Source: Pectinophora gossypiella (lineage: Eukaryota; Arthropoda; Insecta; Lepidoptera; Gelechiidae). Taken from it: a stretch of DNA of 64,000 nt. The notes below the pieces were generated by a model. It made no database searches. It worked only from the letters and a program-made list of their open reading frames with translations, and was not told the origin of the DNA. Position numbers and translations under genes: made by a program. The stretch is taken from assembly GCF_024362695.1 (NCBI RefSeq), contig NC_065407.1, forward strand, positions 14,446,001-14,510,000, given 5' to 3'. Positions 11,352 to 20,461 of this stretch are shown here, one piece after another (position 1 is the stretch's first letter; every line of letters starts with the position of its first letter).

Positions 11352-11935
11352 TAGTAATCAGAATCAGAATCATTTATTCAACGTAATTATCATGGATAAA
11401 CTTGTTGAAGGTCAATGTAACATTTTTGAATTTACGTCATTTCGCAAGGTGTTATGGCTGAGGAGAAGAAATGACAAGAAACTGCAACAGCAACACATCT
11501 TTTAAATCAATGAGGGTACATTACAAGTTATTTAATAACTAGAGGAACACATTCAATACCAGACATTTTTATCATGTAGGTAATCATTAATCTTATAATA
11601 GGCTTTTTTACATAAAGTAAGCTTCACGTGAGCTTTAAATTTATTCTCTGACAAATTTAAAATATTATCTGGTATTTTATTGTAAAAACGTATACATAAC
11701 CCCAAAAAAGATGAATTTAATTTACTTAATCTAGAATTTTGAACAACAATTTTATTTTTATTCCTTGTATTGTAAGTATGCCTTTCACAGTTTCTCGGAA
11801 GGAGAGATACATTTTTACGCACATACATAATGTTTTCATAAATATATTGACTTGCGACCGTCAGTATATTTATTTCTTTAAACAGCTCCCTTAAATCTTT
11901 AGATAGATAGATCTTTATAATGAAAGCAAGATAAA
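11352..11935 (-). pseudogene. LINE-5 reverse transcriptase C-terminus and 3' UTR
   Basis: On the minus strand an open frame can be followed from about 11930 to a stop at 11553-11555. It reads ELFKEINILTVASQYIYENI, then HTYNTRNKNKIVV and FYNKIPDNILNL. This is the usual C-terminal motif of a class of non-LTR reverse transcriptases (tyrosine-rich SQYIYEN...YNTRN...FYNKIP). The 3' UTR ends at AATAAATGATTCTGATTCTG (about 11352-11375), a (GATTCT)n tail. Only the end of ORF2 is present. A shorter relative is at 63021-63270. Confidence 0.75.
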
Positions 11936-12655
11936 ATATGACTTTTATAACAATGAAATAACTAAAACTTTAATCTTTTTTTTTAAGAAAATAAAGATCC
12001 GTGTCCGTGTCCGCGGATCTTTACACTAAGTATCCGTATTCAGACCCGTATCCGCGGATATACATTTTTAACGATCCGGCACATCACTAGTAAAATATCA
12101 GAACTCTCGTATCCGTGATTTTAACACGATAAGAACCAGGTATTGTGTGTTTTTATTATTGTGTGTTTCTTGTTGTTTAATAACAATAAACTTCTAAGAT
12201 AATACTCTGAATTCGGTGGGCTTACTAGCTGGCAATTTGATATTTAGCTATTGCCAGTCTGCACTGGCTTCTGTAATCAAGAGTTATTAGCAGAATACAT
12301 ACTCAATTAACAATTCGGTATTGTAATTTAACTACATGAAATCTAAAGCTATATAGTTCAAAACAGTATAATATATGGGATTTATCAGTTAAGTAGTAAA
12401 ATTAGAAGCAATGTGAGTGCTTCGATAGTTTTATCATACTGAAATAATAAAAAATAATTTTCTTTTTAGTTATTGCATTAACTTTAATCCAAGAAACAAA
12501 TAAAAGGCACAGAACGCATTTTAACTGCCCATATTCAAGCCTAAATTCAAGCAAGCTAAATCCGTCTGAGGTATTGAGAAGGTTCCAATACAATGAGTCA
12601 CCAAATAAACATCAGCGGATCACCAAACGGTTCCTCTTGACTTAAATTCTGATCA
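11936..12655. other. No gene recognised
   Basis: 11998-12060 has a short repeat of GTCCGCGGAT type. The rest is AT-rich and featureless; a 63-codon minus-strand frame at 12402-12593 has no recognisable content. Confidence 0.35.
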
Positions 12656-12659
12656 TAAT

Positions 12660-13062
12660 GAGTATAAAAACTAGAAGCTCAAATATAGGCGGCAGCATTG
12701 TTGAGTGTTCCTAAATTTTGTCAGGTTTCCATATTGTTCAGCTAAAATTTGTGGTAAATTGCTATAAAATTTGGAGCAACGAGGAGTGCGTCCCGATTGA
12801 AGTATGAGTTACGAAAAAGAAATGCAGCTAGTTGGTAAAATGCAGTTTTGATTGAATATAAGTTTTTAAAATTTTCTTCTTTCCGATCTTCAGGGAATAA
12901 ATATAACACTATAATTTTGCCATAGACGCTGCGCAGAAGGTTATAGTGTAAAAAGTAATATGTGTGTTTACTCAAATAGTATGAAGAACTGTCAAAATAT
13001 AAGATTACTCACACAAAATATAAAAGCGACACCTGGTGTGGGAAATAGGCAGTTTTGTGTTT
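12660..13062. mobile_element. MITE-G copy 1
   Basis: Terminal inverted repeats: left GTTGAGTGTTCCTAAATTTT (12699-12718) and, near the right end, a match to its reverse complement with AGTATG.AGAACTGTCAAAAT. The interior is shared with copies at 31927-32490 and 36803-37185. Non-coding; the 77-codon minus-strand frame lies wholly within it. Confidence 0.65.
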
Positions 13063-13404
13063 TTACCCCATTCGACCGCCGAACAAATATGGGCAAACAA
13101 ATTCACTATCTCTTCGATCAAAATAATGAATCAAACTAGTGACAACATAATATTTCAAAGTTTTAATAAGTAACTACAAAATCTGTCTCCTTTTGATTTA
13201 CAGGCCACCTCATGGTTATACTGATTCCGAGCTAAGCGGGGGACTTGCATTAGTGCATACATTCAGTAGTAGTTTATTATGTTTGCCTACCCAACCGGTT
13301 ACCTATGCAACGAGCTGACTAGACTAGACTCACTAAGGGATGGGAAAAGTATTGCGATAGTAGCAGGTAAGATAACAGATAATGTGATTTTCCAAAAATA
13401 GTCA

Positions 13405-13880
13405 TTGTGGCACCACCGGAACCGCTGGTTTTACAATCGGGGAGCGACGATTGGAACTCCGGTACCGGATTTGGACCAATGCGTTATCAATTTATCTTTA
13501 ATTCCACCACCTGATCACCTGCTTGTCCAAAAATAAGATGATCCGTGCTTCGGAAGGCACGTTAAGCCGTCGGTCCCCGTTGTTACTTACATCATAAGTA
13601 CGTAGTCGTTACATGAGTCATGTCACGGGCCTATGGCGGCTCAATAATAACCCTGACACCAGGGTTGATGGGGTTGGTAATTCACTTCACAATCCACACG
13701 ATAGAAGATCTTAAATGCAGTTTTCACAAGTGCATTATAGATCACAATACGGCTCACCACCTCTCACGTTGGTCAAACAGGAAGCTCGTTGATGTTTGGA
13801 AACTTAGTTCATCTAGCAATGGATGTACCTCTGACTTGGCCTCCTCTGAATTGGGATATATAGTAACCTTATGTTATGAT
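13405..13880 (+). mobile_element. Repeat X split by a 5'-truncated SINE-A
   Basis: Repeat X sequence occupies 13405-13500 and 13713-13880. Between them 13507-13712 is SINE-A lacking its head (module GTGCTTCGGAAGGCACGTTAAG at 13545-13566, end CACACGATAGAAGA). A-rich junctions ATCTTTAA and ATCTTAA suggest a short duplication. The 93-codon frame at 13620-13901 is a chimera of the two repeats, not a gene. Confidence 0.7.
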
Positions 13881-13961
13881 TCTCTTAAAGTACTTACTTA
13901 AATATATACGTAGACTGACTAAATAGAATTATTATTTTTTACATTTTACCTCACCTTATGG

Positions 13962-14085
13962 TTGCCTGGAAGAAATCGCTTTAAGCGATAAGGCCGCCAT
14001 TTGCCATGTACTTAATTAAGAGACTTTTTGTAATTATTTATTTTTAGTTTGGTGCAATAAAGTGTATTTGTATTGTATTGTATTG
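13962..14085 (+). mobile_element. LINE 3' UTR fragment (GGTTGCCTGG family), TATTG tail
   Basis: GGTTGCCTGGAAGAAATCGC...GATAAGGCCGCC is followed by GTGCAATAAAGTG and a (GTATT)n tail. Plus-strand relative of 43145-43275 and 5783-5900. Confidence 0.65.
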
Positions 14086-14424
14086 TAGACTGACACAGAT
14101 TCTGCCATTAGTCAGTTCCATATAAAAGCCGCAAGAACAATTCAGACAAAATCTTGTAGTATGTACTAAATGTAATACGCCTATTTCCTATGAGTTTGTA
14201 TATATTGTGTTGATTTCTCAGACACAGTAGCTAGGGACTACACACACAGGGACCGACGATTGGTACGTAGACTAGTATCAGTTATATTTAAATACTAGTA
14301 AACTACTAAATACTAGCAAACACTTGTTACAGGTAAAAAGTAACGGCACTATAAGCTGACGTAGCAGGATGAGTCGAAATATCCTGTATGTATGTTAAAC
14401 ATCCGGTTTAGAAGTCGTTAAAAT

Positions 14425-14449
14425 TCTCTTTCTCTCTCTCTCTCTCTCT
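14425..14449 (+). repeat. (TC)n microsatellite
   Basis: Pure CT dinucleotide run at the tail side of the LINE-3 fragment, likely its tail expanded. Confidence 0.85.
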
Positions 14450-14800
14450 ATTTAAGAGCTGCGCTCTTGTCGGTGGAGTAACCGCCATTCCTCTCTTCTT
14501 CTTGCTTCCCGACACGACACGACCTGCACCTTCTCTTTTATTTGTTTCATAAATGTTATCCTAGGTCTACCCCTTCCTCTCTTCCCTTAAATTTTTCCTT
14601 CTATAATGTTTGTTATAAATGAATCGTGTCGTATCAGGTGGCCAATCATATTTCCTCTCCGGTTCTCTATAGTCTTCAATATGGTTCTCTTTTCTTCAAC
14701 TCTTGCCAGCCTCTTCATATATTTGGAGCATTGCACTCTATGGAAGTGAAACGTGGACTATGATACAGAGAGACAGAGAGAGGTTGGAATCGTTCGTTAA
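14450..14800 (-). pseudogene. Two LINE-3 fragments, tail-to-head in opposite orientation
   Basis: 14450-14733 is the minus-strand LINE-3 tail and coding remnant (GAGCTGCGCTCTTGTCGGTG is its reverse-complemented 3' end). From about 14735 the plus strand reads ALYGSETWTMIQRDRERLES, a well-known C-terminal block of the same type of reverse transcriptase. The two pieces therefore face opposite ways with an abrupt join near 14733, consistent with 5' inversion (twin priming). Confidence 0.65.
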
Positions 14801-15487
14801 AATTACCCGACCGAAAATATATTCGTAAATCCTGATTTTTTAATAGTTATTCTAGTCCAGCAAAGTAATTGATAACGATGGCAAAGAGAGACCTAGAGAC
14901 CTAAGTATTGAACAAATTGAAGATGTTCGGTTTAAACTCCAAACAACGCACATTAATGAATGTAGAAGCTCTATAAAGTAAGTATAAGGACCGAAATTCC
15001 AAGCAGCAAATGAAAATATAGATGTTTTTCAGAAGCTTGTTTTCCCAGACATGTTATGAAAACCGAACGTGTTTTATCACCGAAACAACCCACTTAGCTA
15101 CATTAAACATATTAACACTATAAACGAAGTTCTCTTTCAATGTAAGTACGAATTGTTTACAAAAATCTGAATTACTTTTAAAGATAATTATGGTAAAGAC
15201 AATTAGGATTTTGTTGAATATCCTGAATGTTCTTTTTTTAAAGGGTACTAATTTCAAAAGGTACTTAGCAACAACGGTCCCGATGAAAACACAAACTTTG
15301 ACCATATCCGGTTTAGCTTCCAAGTATGTGAAACCACACAAATTCCTAAATAAATCGTTTGATAACCTTTGCAAAACTTAGCATAAGTATTTTATCCAAG
15401 TGATATTCTGAAGCGACAATATACAGTGTCCTATTAAAGAGATGGATGTACCTCTATATTCCTAAAACATTGCTATTAAAAGAATAA
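14801..15487. other. No gene recognised
   Basis: A 106-codon minus-strand frame (15054-15374) and an overlapping plus-strand frame are present but neither shows a domain I recognise; base composition is that of the surrounding repeats. I do not call a gene. Confidence 0.35.
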
Positions 15488-15662
15488 TTATGATATGTCT
15501 TTAGAAAAGGTTCAGAAAGACCTACTCTATATCGGCGTGCGTATATGAAACGATTGATGAATGTGGAGGAAGCAAGAGAAGTATGTCAGGATCGAAGCAA
15601 ATAGAATTCCATAGACTCTGCTTACACCGATGGAAAATAGGCGTGAGTTTGTGTATGTATTA
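15488..15662 (+). pseudogene. LINE-2 C-terminal remnant and tail
   Basis: Reads RRAYMKRLMNVEEAREVCQD in one frame, then a TAG within the motif, and ends TAGGCGTGAGTTTGTGTATG. Same family as 36405-36560, 55975-56187 and 58620-58820. Degraded. Confidence 0.7.
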
Positions 15663-15699
15663 ATAAAATAAGCCTACTAATAAACGCCGATTAATCTGA

Positions 15700-16000
15700 C
15701 CACACGGCAAAAGGGACCGACGAATTGACGTGATTTTTTTAAATAGAAATAGTTGAAGGGATAAAAAGTGACAAACGCTACTTTTTGTCTCTTTCTAAGC
15801 CCGTACTTCCCTAAAATGGGGGTTAGAAGTTTGTATGGATCAACCCGCAATTTTCAAAGATAGCTAAAAATTGGTATGCGCACTATTTGTGACTAACAAA
15901 AAAATCGTGCATCATATATTATTCTATTTTTTTGATATCTGCCCACAACCCTTTCAAAGAGGGGGTAAAATTTCATATGGGAGTTTTCGCAGTTTACAAG
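15700..16000 (+). repeat. Unassigned segment beside LINE-3
   Basis: AAAAAGTGACAAACG and GGGGGTTAGAAGTTTGTATG look like dispersed moth repeats, but I found no second copy in the window. It supplies the first half of a chance 158-codon frame that runs into the LINE-3 remnant. Confidence 0.3.
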
Positions 16001-16020
16001 GTAGAATTATAAAAATTGAT

Positions 16021-16212
16021 ACATTAGGAAAGGGAAACAACGTCATAGAAGGAAAGCTAGAAGGAAAGAGAGGAAGAAGAGCTTACATGGAACAGATTAA
16101 AGAAAAGGTTAACGTCGTGTCTTATAGGGATGTCAAGGAATTGGCCTTTGATAGACTGAATGAAAAACGCTACACCGACAAGAGCGTGGCTCTTAAATTG
16201 ATGATGATGAGG
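16021..16212 (+). pseudogene. LINE-3 C-terminal remnant, clearest copy
   Basis: In frame it reads EGKRGRRAYMEQIKEKVN then VVSYRDVKELAFDR, and ends CACCGACAAGAGCGTGGCTC + TTAAATTGATGATGATGA. Lysine/arginine-rich ends of this type close many lepidopteran non-LTR reverse transcriptases. 5'-truncated: no endonuclease or YADD motif is present. Confidence 0.75.
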
Positions 16213-16900
16213 AAAGGGGAATCGTGTTACCCCAAATTTGAATGCAAGTACTTAATAAATATTTTACAGCCTTTTTTTAATATGGCAATGGGTCGCTTAG
16301 GAGTACGACCATTCTGCCAGTGTCGAAGTGATCAGAAAACAAACTGAAAAAAAAATGACAGGTTGGTTAATTTTAAACTGTAGGTAGAGAGCTATAATAT
16401 TTTAGTATTCTCTCGCGAATAACAATTGGCAACACCATAATTAGTACAAAGTTTACCGTAGTAGAAATTACATAGCTTCAGATACACTACACATATGAAA
16501 TGTAGCAACATTATTCCAGTCAGATGCGCTGCAATCCCAACGCAATATACTTGCAAATTGTTCGATATGTTGCTATGATTTAAATTATATGAAGAGAGAA
16601 AATGTTCTGTTTGAAAATCTGATGTTGCGTTTGTTAGTTCTGTAGTTGGAGTTAGGTATGTTTAATTGATTATTGTGTTTTATATTACTTTCGGGCCGAA
16701 CATATTTGCGCTAACGTTGCGCCCTGCTTAGTGGGTCAGTCAAACGATCACTCAACGTAAACCATACGTACTAGCCACGAGCGCTAATAAACAATTCAAC
16801 CTACTTAAACGAATCTTTGATTTAACGATCAACTCCTACAACTACAATGAAGGTGGAGCGCTGAAGCCGGAACCCAGCTTTGGCCTTTACTGTATTGTCT
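16213..16900. other. No gene recognised
   Basis: AT-rich, with no repeat copy I could match elsewhere and no convincing frame. Confidence 0.3.
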
Positions 16901-16904
16901 TGTC

Positions 16905-17225
16905 TGCCTGTTTGGTGTAATGGTTAGTGTTGAGCTCCTGGTCTGGAGGTCCGAGTACGATTCCTGATGAACGTTTAGGGCCCTGTGCCGAAGTTTATCT
17001 TGCAGCTTTTTTCTCCGGCTATACAGGTTGTGAGGAGCAGCAGTAGTTTAAGGTGGATGAGACGTTCGTTATGGAAAAAATGAATTTCTGATAAAAAATT
17101 TGATGGAGACATTGTCGAAATCACTTTGTGCGAGTCTCCTTTATTTGACTAAGATATTGCAGCTGAAATCACTGGATTGTCCGAATACGTTAGATGACTC
17201 CGTGCTTCGGAAGGCACACACCACC
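16905..17225 (+). mobile_element. SINE-B-like copy carrying a nested LINE 3' fragment
   Basis: The tRNA-like head (TTTGGTGTAATGGTTAGTG, then GGAGGTCCGAGTACGATTCC) stops at about 16968. 16970-17096 is the plus-strand LINE 3' UTR also seen at 4442-4608. SINE sequence resumes at 17105 (GACATTGTCGAAATCACTTT) and reaches GTGCTTCGGAAGGCAC. TGATG on both sides may be a short target duplication. Confidence 0.65.
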
Positions 17226-17774
17226 TCCATAAGACAAGTCCTAGTGAGTTAGGTCTCTAATGCCATATCTATTGATAAGGTATATGTATGTTGTTTGTAG
17301 ACAGTAAGTATTATTTCTCATATTTCCATTAGAACCACTTTATTTGTTCGTATTTGTAATTCAACAATTGCGGAGGCAATTTCATAAAATCCTTTGTCAC
17401 TCATAGCAAATGCTAAAAGGAGGTAATAATTTACATTTTATAGGTAATTTCTGGCATAAATTACGATTCCAACATCCCTTAAACCCCTGTGTGTCTCCCT
17501 CTCAACTTCGTCGACAAAATGTAAAATAAGCATAAACGCGACTTAAATTTCACGAAACTGCCACATATAACGCTCAGAGCTCGTAAACAAAAGATAAAAC
17601 AGTCGTACTTGGGCATACTTAGAGCAGTCAACAGAAATGGACTTGGACTGAAATTTGAGTCTTGTTTATTACCTACAATGCAGAGATGTGTCACAGTCAG
17701 TACATCATTACCTTCTAAACATTAAAATTTCGTCGATGCATATTCTACAAATGTTATTAGTGGTTCCGTTACTT
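17226..17774. other. No gene recognised
   Basis: A 71-codon minus-strand frame (17479-17694) lacks recognisable content. Nothing else supported. Confidence 0.3.
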
Positions 17775-17785
17775 ATTTCTTAGAT

Positions 17786-18076
17786 CATCATCATTAGCCC
17801 ATTAACGTCCCCACTGCTGGGTACGGGTCTTCCCTATGGATGGATAGGGAGATCAGGCCTTAAACCATCACGCGGGCCCAGTGCGGATTGATGGTTATTA
17901 ACGCCTGCTAATGCAGCCCGGACCAACGGCTTAACGTGCCTTCTAAGCACGGAGGAGCTCGAGATGAAAACTTTTTTTTTTGTGGTCACCCATCCGATGA
18001 CCGGCCTTTGCGAAAGTTGCTTAACTTCAACAATCGCAGACCGAGCGCGTTTACCGCTGCGTCACCGAGCTCCTCC
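17786..18076 (-). mobile_element. SINE-C, full length, 5S-rRNA-like head, 11-bp target duplication
   Basis: Exactly flanked by ATTTCTTAGAT at 17775-17785 and 18077-18087. On the minus strand it starts GGAGGAGCTCGGTGACGCAG, with a tRNA-type A box (TGACGCAGCGG). It then carries GAAGTTAAGCAAC and, after a gap, CGGTCA(tc)GGATGGGTGACC (plus 17983-18030). These blocks match the internal promoter region of 5S rRNA. The body has a variant of the shared SINE module and the end is CCCAGCAGTGGGGACGTTAA with a TGATGATGA tail like LINE-1. The 5S match is from memory of the rRNA sequence. Confidence 0.85.
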
Positions 18077-18114
18077 ATTTCTTAGATAAAAACAGATAAA
18101 AATTTATCTTCATC

Positions 18115-18250
18115 ATCATCAATTTAAGAGCCACGCTCTTGTCGGTGCAGCATTTTCCATGCTACTTTTTAAGGATTAAGAGCAAAAAACAATATATATG
18201 CAGGGCAGAAGGCACGAGGGAAACCACTGCCCTATTTTTCCCTAAATTTA
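18115..18250. mobile_element. LINE-3/SINE-M tails in inverted arrangement
   Basis: 18115-18180 is the minus-strand tail (AAGAGCCACGCTCTTGTCGG). 18200-18245 is plus-strand SINE-M (GAGGGAAACCACTGCCCTA). Probably an internally inverted SINE-M. Confidence 0.5.
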
Positions 18251-18396
18251 TCTTAGGACTCCAATTCTTTTTCTTCTTTCGTGTCGATGACAAATCATTT
18301 AACAAAAATATAAGTTTAAAAACTAACACCCGATTATGGATAAAGCACGCTCTAAGGCAAGATATTGTTTCATGCTTAGACTAGACATATTGCCAT

Positions 18397-18472
18397 ATCA
18401 TCATCAGCCGTACGACGCCCACTGCTGGGCATAGGCCTCCCCCAAGGATCTTCACGACGATCGGTCCTACCA
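18397..18472 (-). pseudogene. LINE-1 3' end fragment
   Basis: Minus-strand GGGGGAGGCCTATGCCCAGC AGTGGGCGTCGTACGGCTGA then TGATGATG: the last codons and tail of LINE-1 (compare 19173-19325). Very short 5'-truncated copy. Confidence 0.7.
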
Positions 18473-18814
18473 TATATCTTTGAAAATTTTCATGGAGCCG
18501 TGGTACTATGTCATGGTAAGCAAAATCTAGGAAAGGTTGGTATTAAACCACGGCTGTCTCCTATTCAGAACCAGCAGACAATCAATACGCTTCTAGTGAC
18601 ACCTCATTTATTAAATTCTGGCAGGTGGTTTAGAACACACATTTTGCTTCACCGCAGTTAGGTAAAAATAGAGTTACACTTACATAAATAAGTACATTGT
18701 ATTACGCCAGTATCCAGACGTGTATAGTATATAAACCCACTCCTTGCCAGCTATGTTTAAGTCCCATGTGATAGGCGGAAGCATATTGACATTAACAGGG
18801 CATAAATTCCGGAA

Positions 18815-19010
18815 ACCTCTCTCTCTCTTGGGTCGATCCCTCATATCTGAGGATTGTAGACAGCATCAGGGTTGCAACTGGAGTGGATGATCTGCCTCCA
18901 CCGATTCCTATCCAGCGCTTCCCTTACTATTGTGTAGAACTTGGATGACGTCGATTCTTTCACTTGATCAGTCCATCTAGTTGGTGAACGACCACGCTAT
19001 CCTTTTGCCG
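18815..19010 (-). pseudogene. LINE-4 reverse transcriptase C-terminal remnant
   Basis: On the minus strand it contains SSKFYTIVREALDRNRWRQI preceded by a tryptophan-rich stretch, a common C-terminal motif of non-LTR ORF2 proteins (basic, with REA.DR..WR). Frame broken. No copy elsewhere in the window. Confidence 0.55.
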
Positions 19011-19172
19011 GGAAACCACGTGATATCTATTATCTATGATCTAAACCTGAATTCAAACTCACAAAGTGGAATTCAGTGGTTAAGCGCCCGAGTCAAGAGT
19101 CGAACATAAGTCATATATTCAAGTTATATTATATCAGCCTATCAGCCTAATATGCTGTCACAGCAATAGCGT

Positions 19173-19325
19173 CGCTCAGTGAGTAGGCCCGCTAGAAGGT
19201 GGACAGACAATCTGGTAAATGTCGCAGGAAGCCGCTGGATGCGGGCAGCGCAGGACCGATCGTCGTGGAGATCCTTGGGGGAGGTCTATGCTCAGCAGTG
19301 GGCGTTGTACGGCTGATAATGATGA
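19173..19325 (+). pseudogene. LINE-1 C-terminal coding end, open
   Basis: 48 codons open from 19173 to TGA 19314-19316: RPARRWTDNLVNVAGSRWMR then AAQDRSSWRSLGEVYAQQWA. Motif pattern RW.D.LV..AG.RWMR.AQDR..W..LGEAY.QQW is widely seen at the end of lepidopteran non-LTR ORF2. Tail TGATAATGATGAG. The frame is intact but only the extreme C-terminus is present. Confidence 0.75.
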
Positions 19326-19925
19326 GCAATAGCGTGGACTGAGGTGTCATCAGGTCCTCTCGCCAGCAAGTTTCAGGGCACAGTTGACACCCGATTAGGT
19401 GGGACTTTGGGTCTCCTCTGTGACACCCCACAAGGAACAATTGTCCTTCCTCCGGCATAAACACTTCCAAACATTTCTCAGATCATGTCCTGAAAGGAGA
19501 CTTTCTGAGAGCGAAGCGAATAGAGAGGTTATCCAACTCCTTCCCATCAAAGATAGCTCCAAAGTTAAGAGTAGTTGTAATATTGATAATTTCTGGTGGC
19601 TTCCGATTTCGAGCGCGACTTTTCTAATCATTGGAAAAACTATACAGTTCACTTGAAGTTACTTATCTACAGAGATAAGCTATCGCACTTTTTACATTTT
19701 CTATCTCTCTCGAAGCGTGCAAATTAAAAACATAATCTAAGAAACTTCTTAAGAAGTTGAACTAAATGCTTTGAATTATTCATGATTCTCTGTAATTTTA
19801 ATCATAACTTTATTACCATAATACTCATGCAGTTATAATTGTTAGTAAAGTTATTTAGTGAACTGACAAGTAAAGTAGACAATTGAGGCGAAATTTTCGA
19901 AGTACCATGATCTAATTATACCTAT
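19326..19925. other. No gene recognised
   Basis: Frames of 85-92 codons occur on both strands at 19192-19656, overlapping each other; none has a recognisable domain. I leave it unassigned. Confidence 0.3.
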
Positions 19926-19929
19926 GAGT

Positions 19930-20170
19930 CACTGATTTAAGACAGAGTCCACACGGGCGTTGGCGATATGTTGCGTCGTCGCAACGCTGGAATGGCAACG
20001 TACTGAGTGCAACGTTATCGGAAGAGTCGCAACGCTTCGTATGGCATGTCATTCAGCATGGTGTGCACGGAAACAGCGCGGCGCGCGACTAAATTACAGA
20101 GCGTCACCGCTACGACGTCACAACGGACCCACAGCGCCCCATGTGGCCTGCCTCTTACTTATGAAAGAAT
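19930..20170. repeat. GC-richer segment with GTTGCG/GCAACG motifs
   Basis: Contains several inverted GCAACG/CGTTGC words (e.g. CGTTGGCGATATGTTGCGTC). This composition resembles 10149-10293 and 29690-29800, so it may be a MITE family. Its ends could not be fixed. Confidence 0.35.
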
Positions 20171-20461
20171 AAACTTAGTGAGAGGTTACCACCAGCATTA
20201 TTGGCCAACTTTCCAAGTGTATTATTACTTTTGAGTAGCTGGGGTAAAATGCTGCTAGCAAAACTTTTCACGTAATAAAATAAAAATAAAATAAAAATTC
20301 TTTATTCCAGACAGTGCCCATATCAATTACAATAGCGATCAAATTAAGTTATAATGAATTAAATTAAATATAGTAATACAATTAATTATTTTTCAATTTA
20401 ATCTAATACACTGATCACATACACACAAACACAGTCACACACGCACCGCATACACATGCCA

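Noticed and set aside
15054..15374. A 106-codon minus-strand gene
   Set aside because: No recognised domain and a competing frame on the other strand.
15871..16347. A 158-codon gene on the plus strand
   Set aside because: The frame begins in unassigned sequence and its recognisable part is a 5'-truncated LINE-3 C-terminus.
17983..18030. A 5S rRNA gene
   Set aside because: Only the internal promoter-like blocks match; the rest of 5S is absent and the segment is inside a SINE with target duplications.
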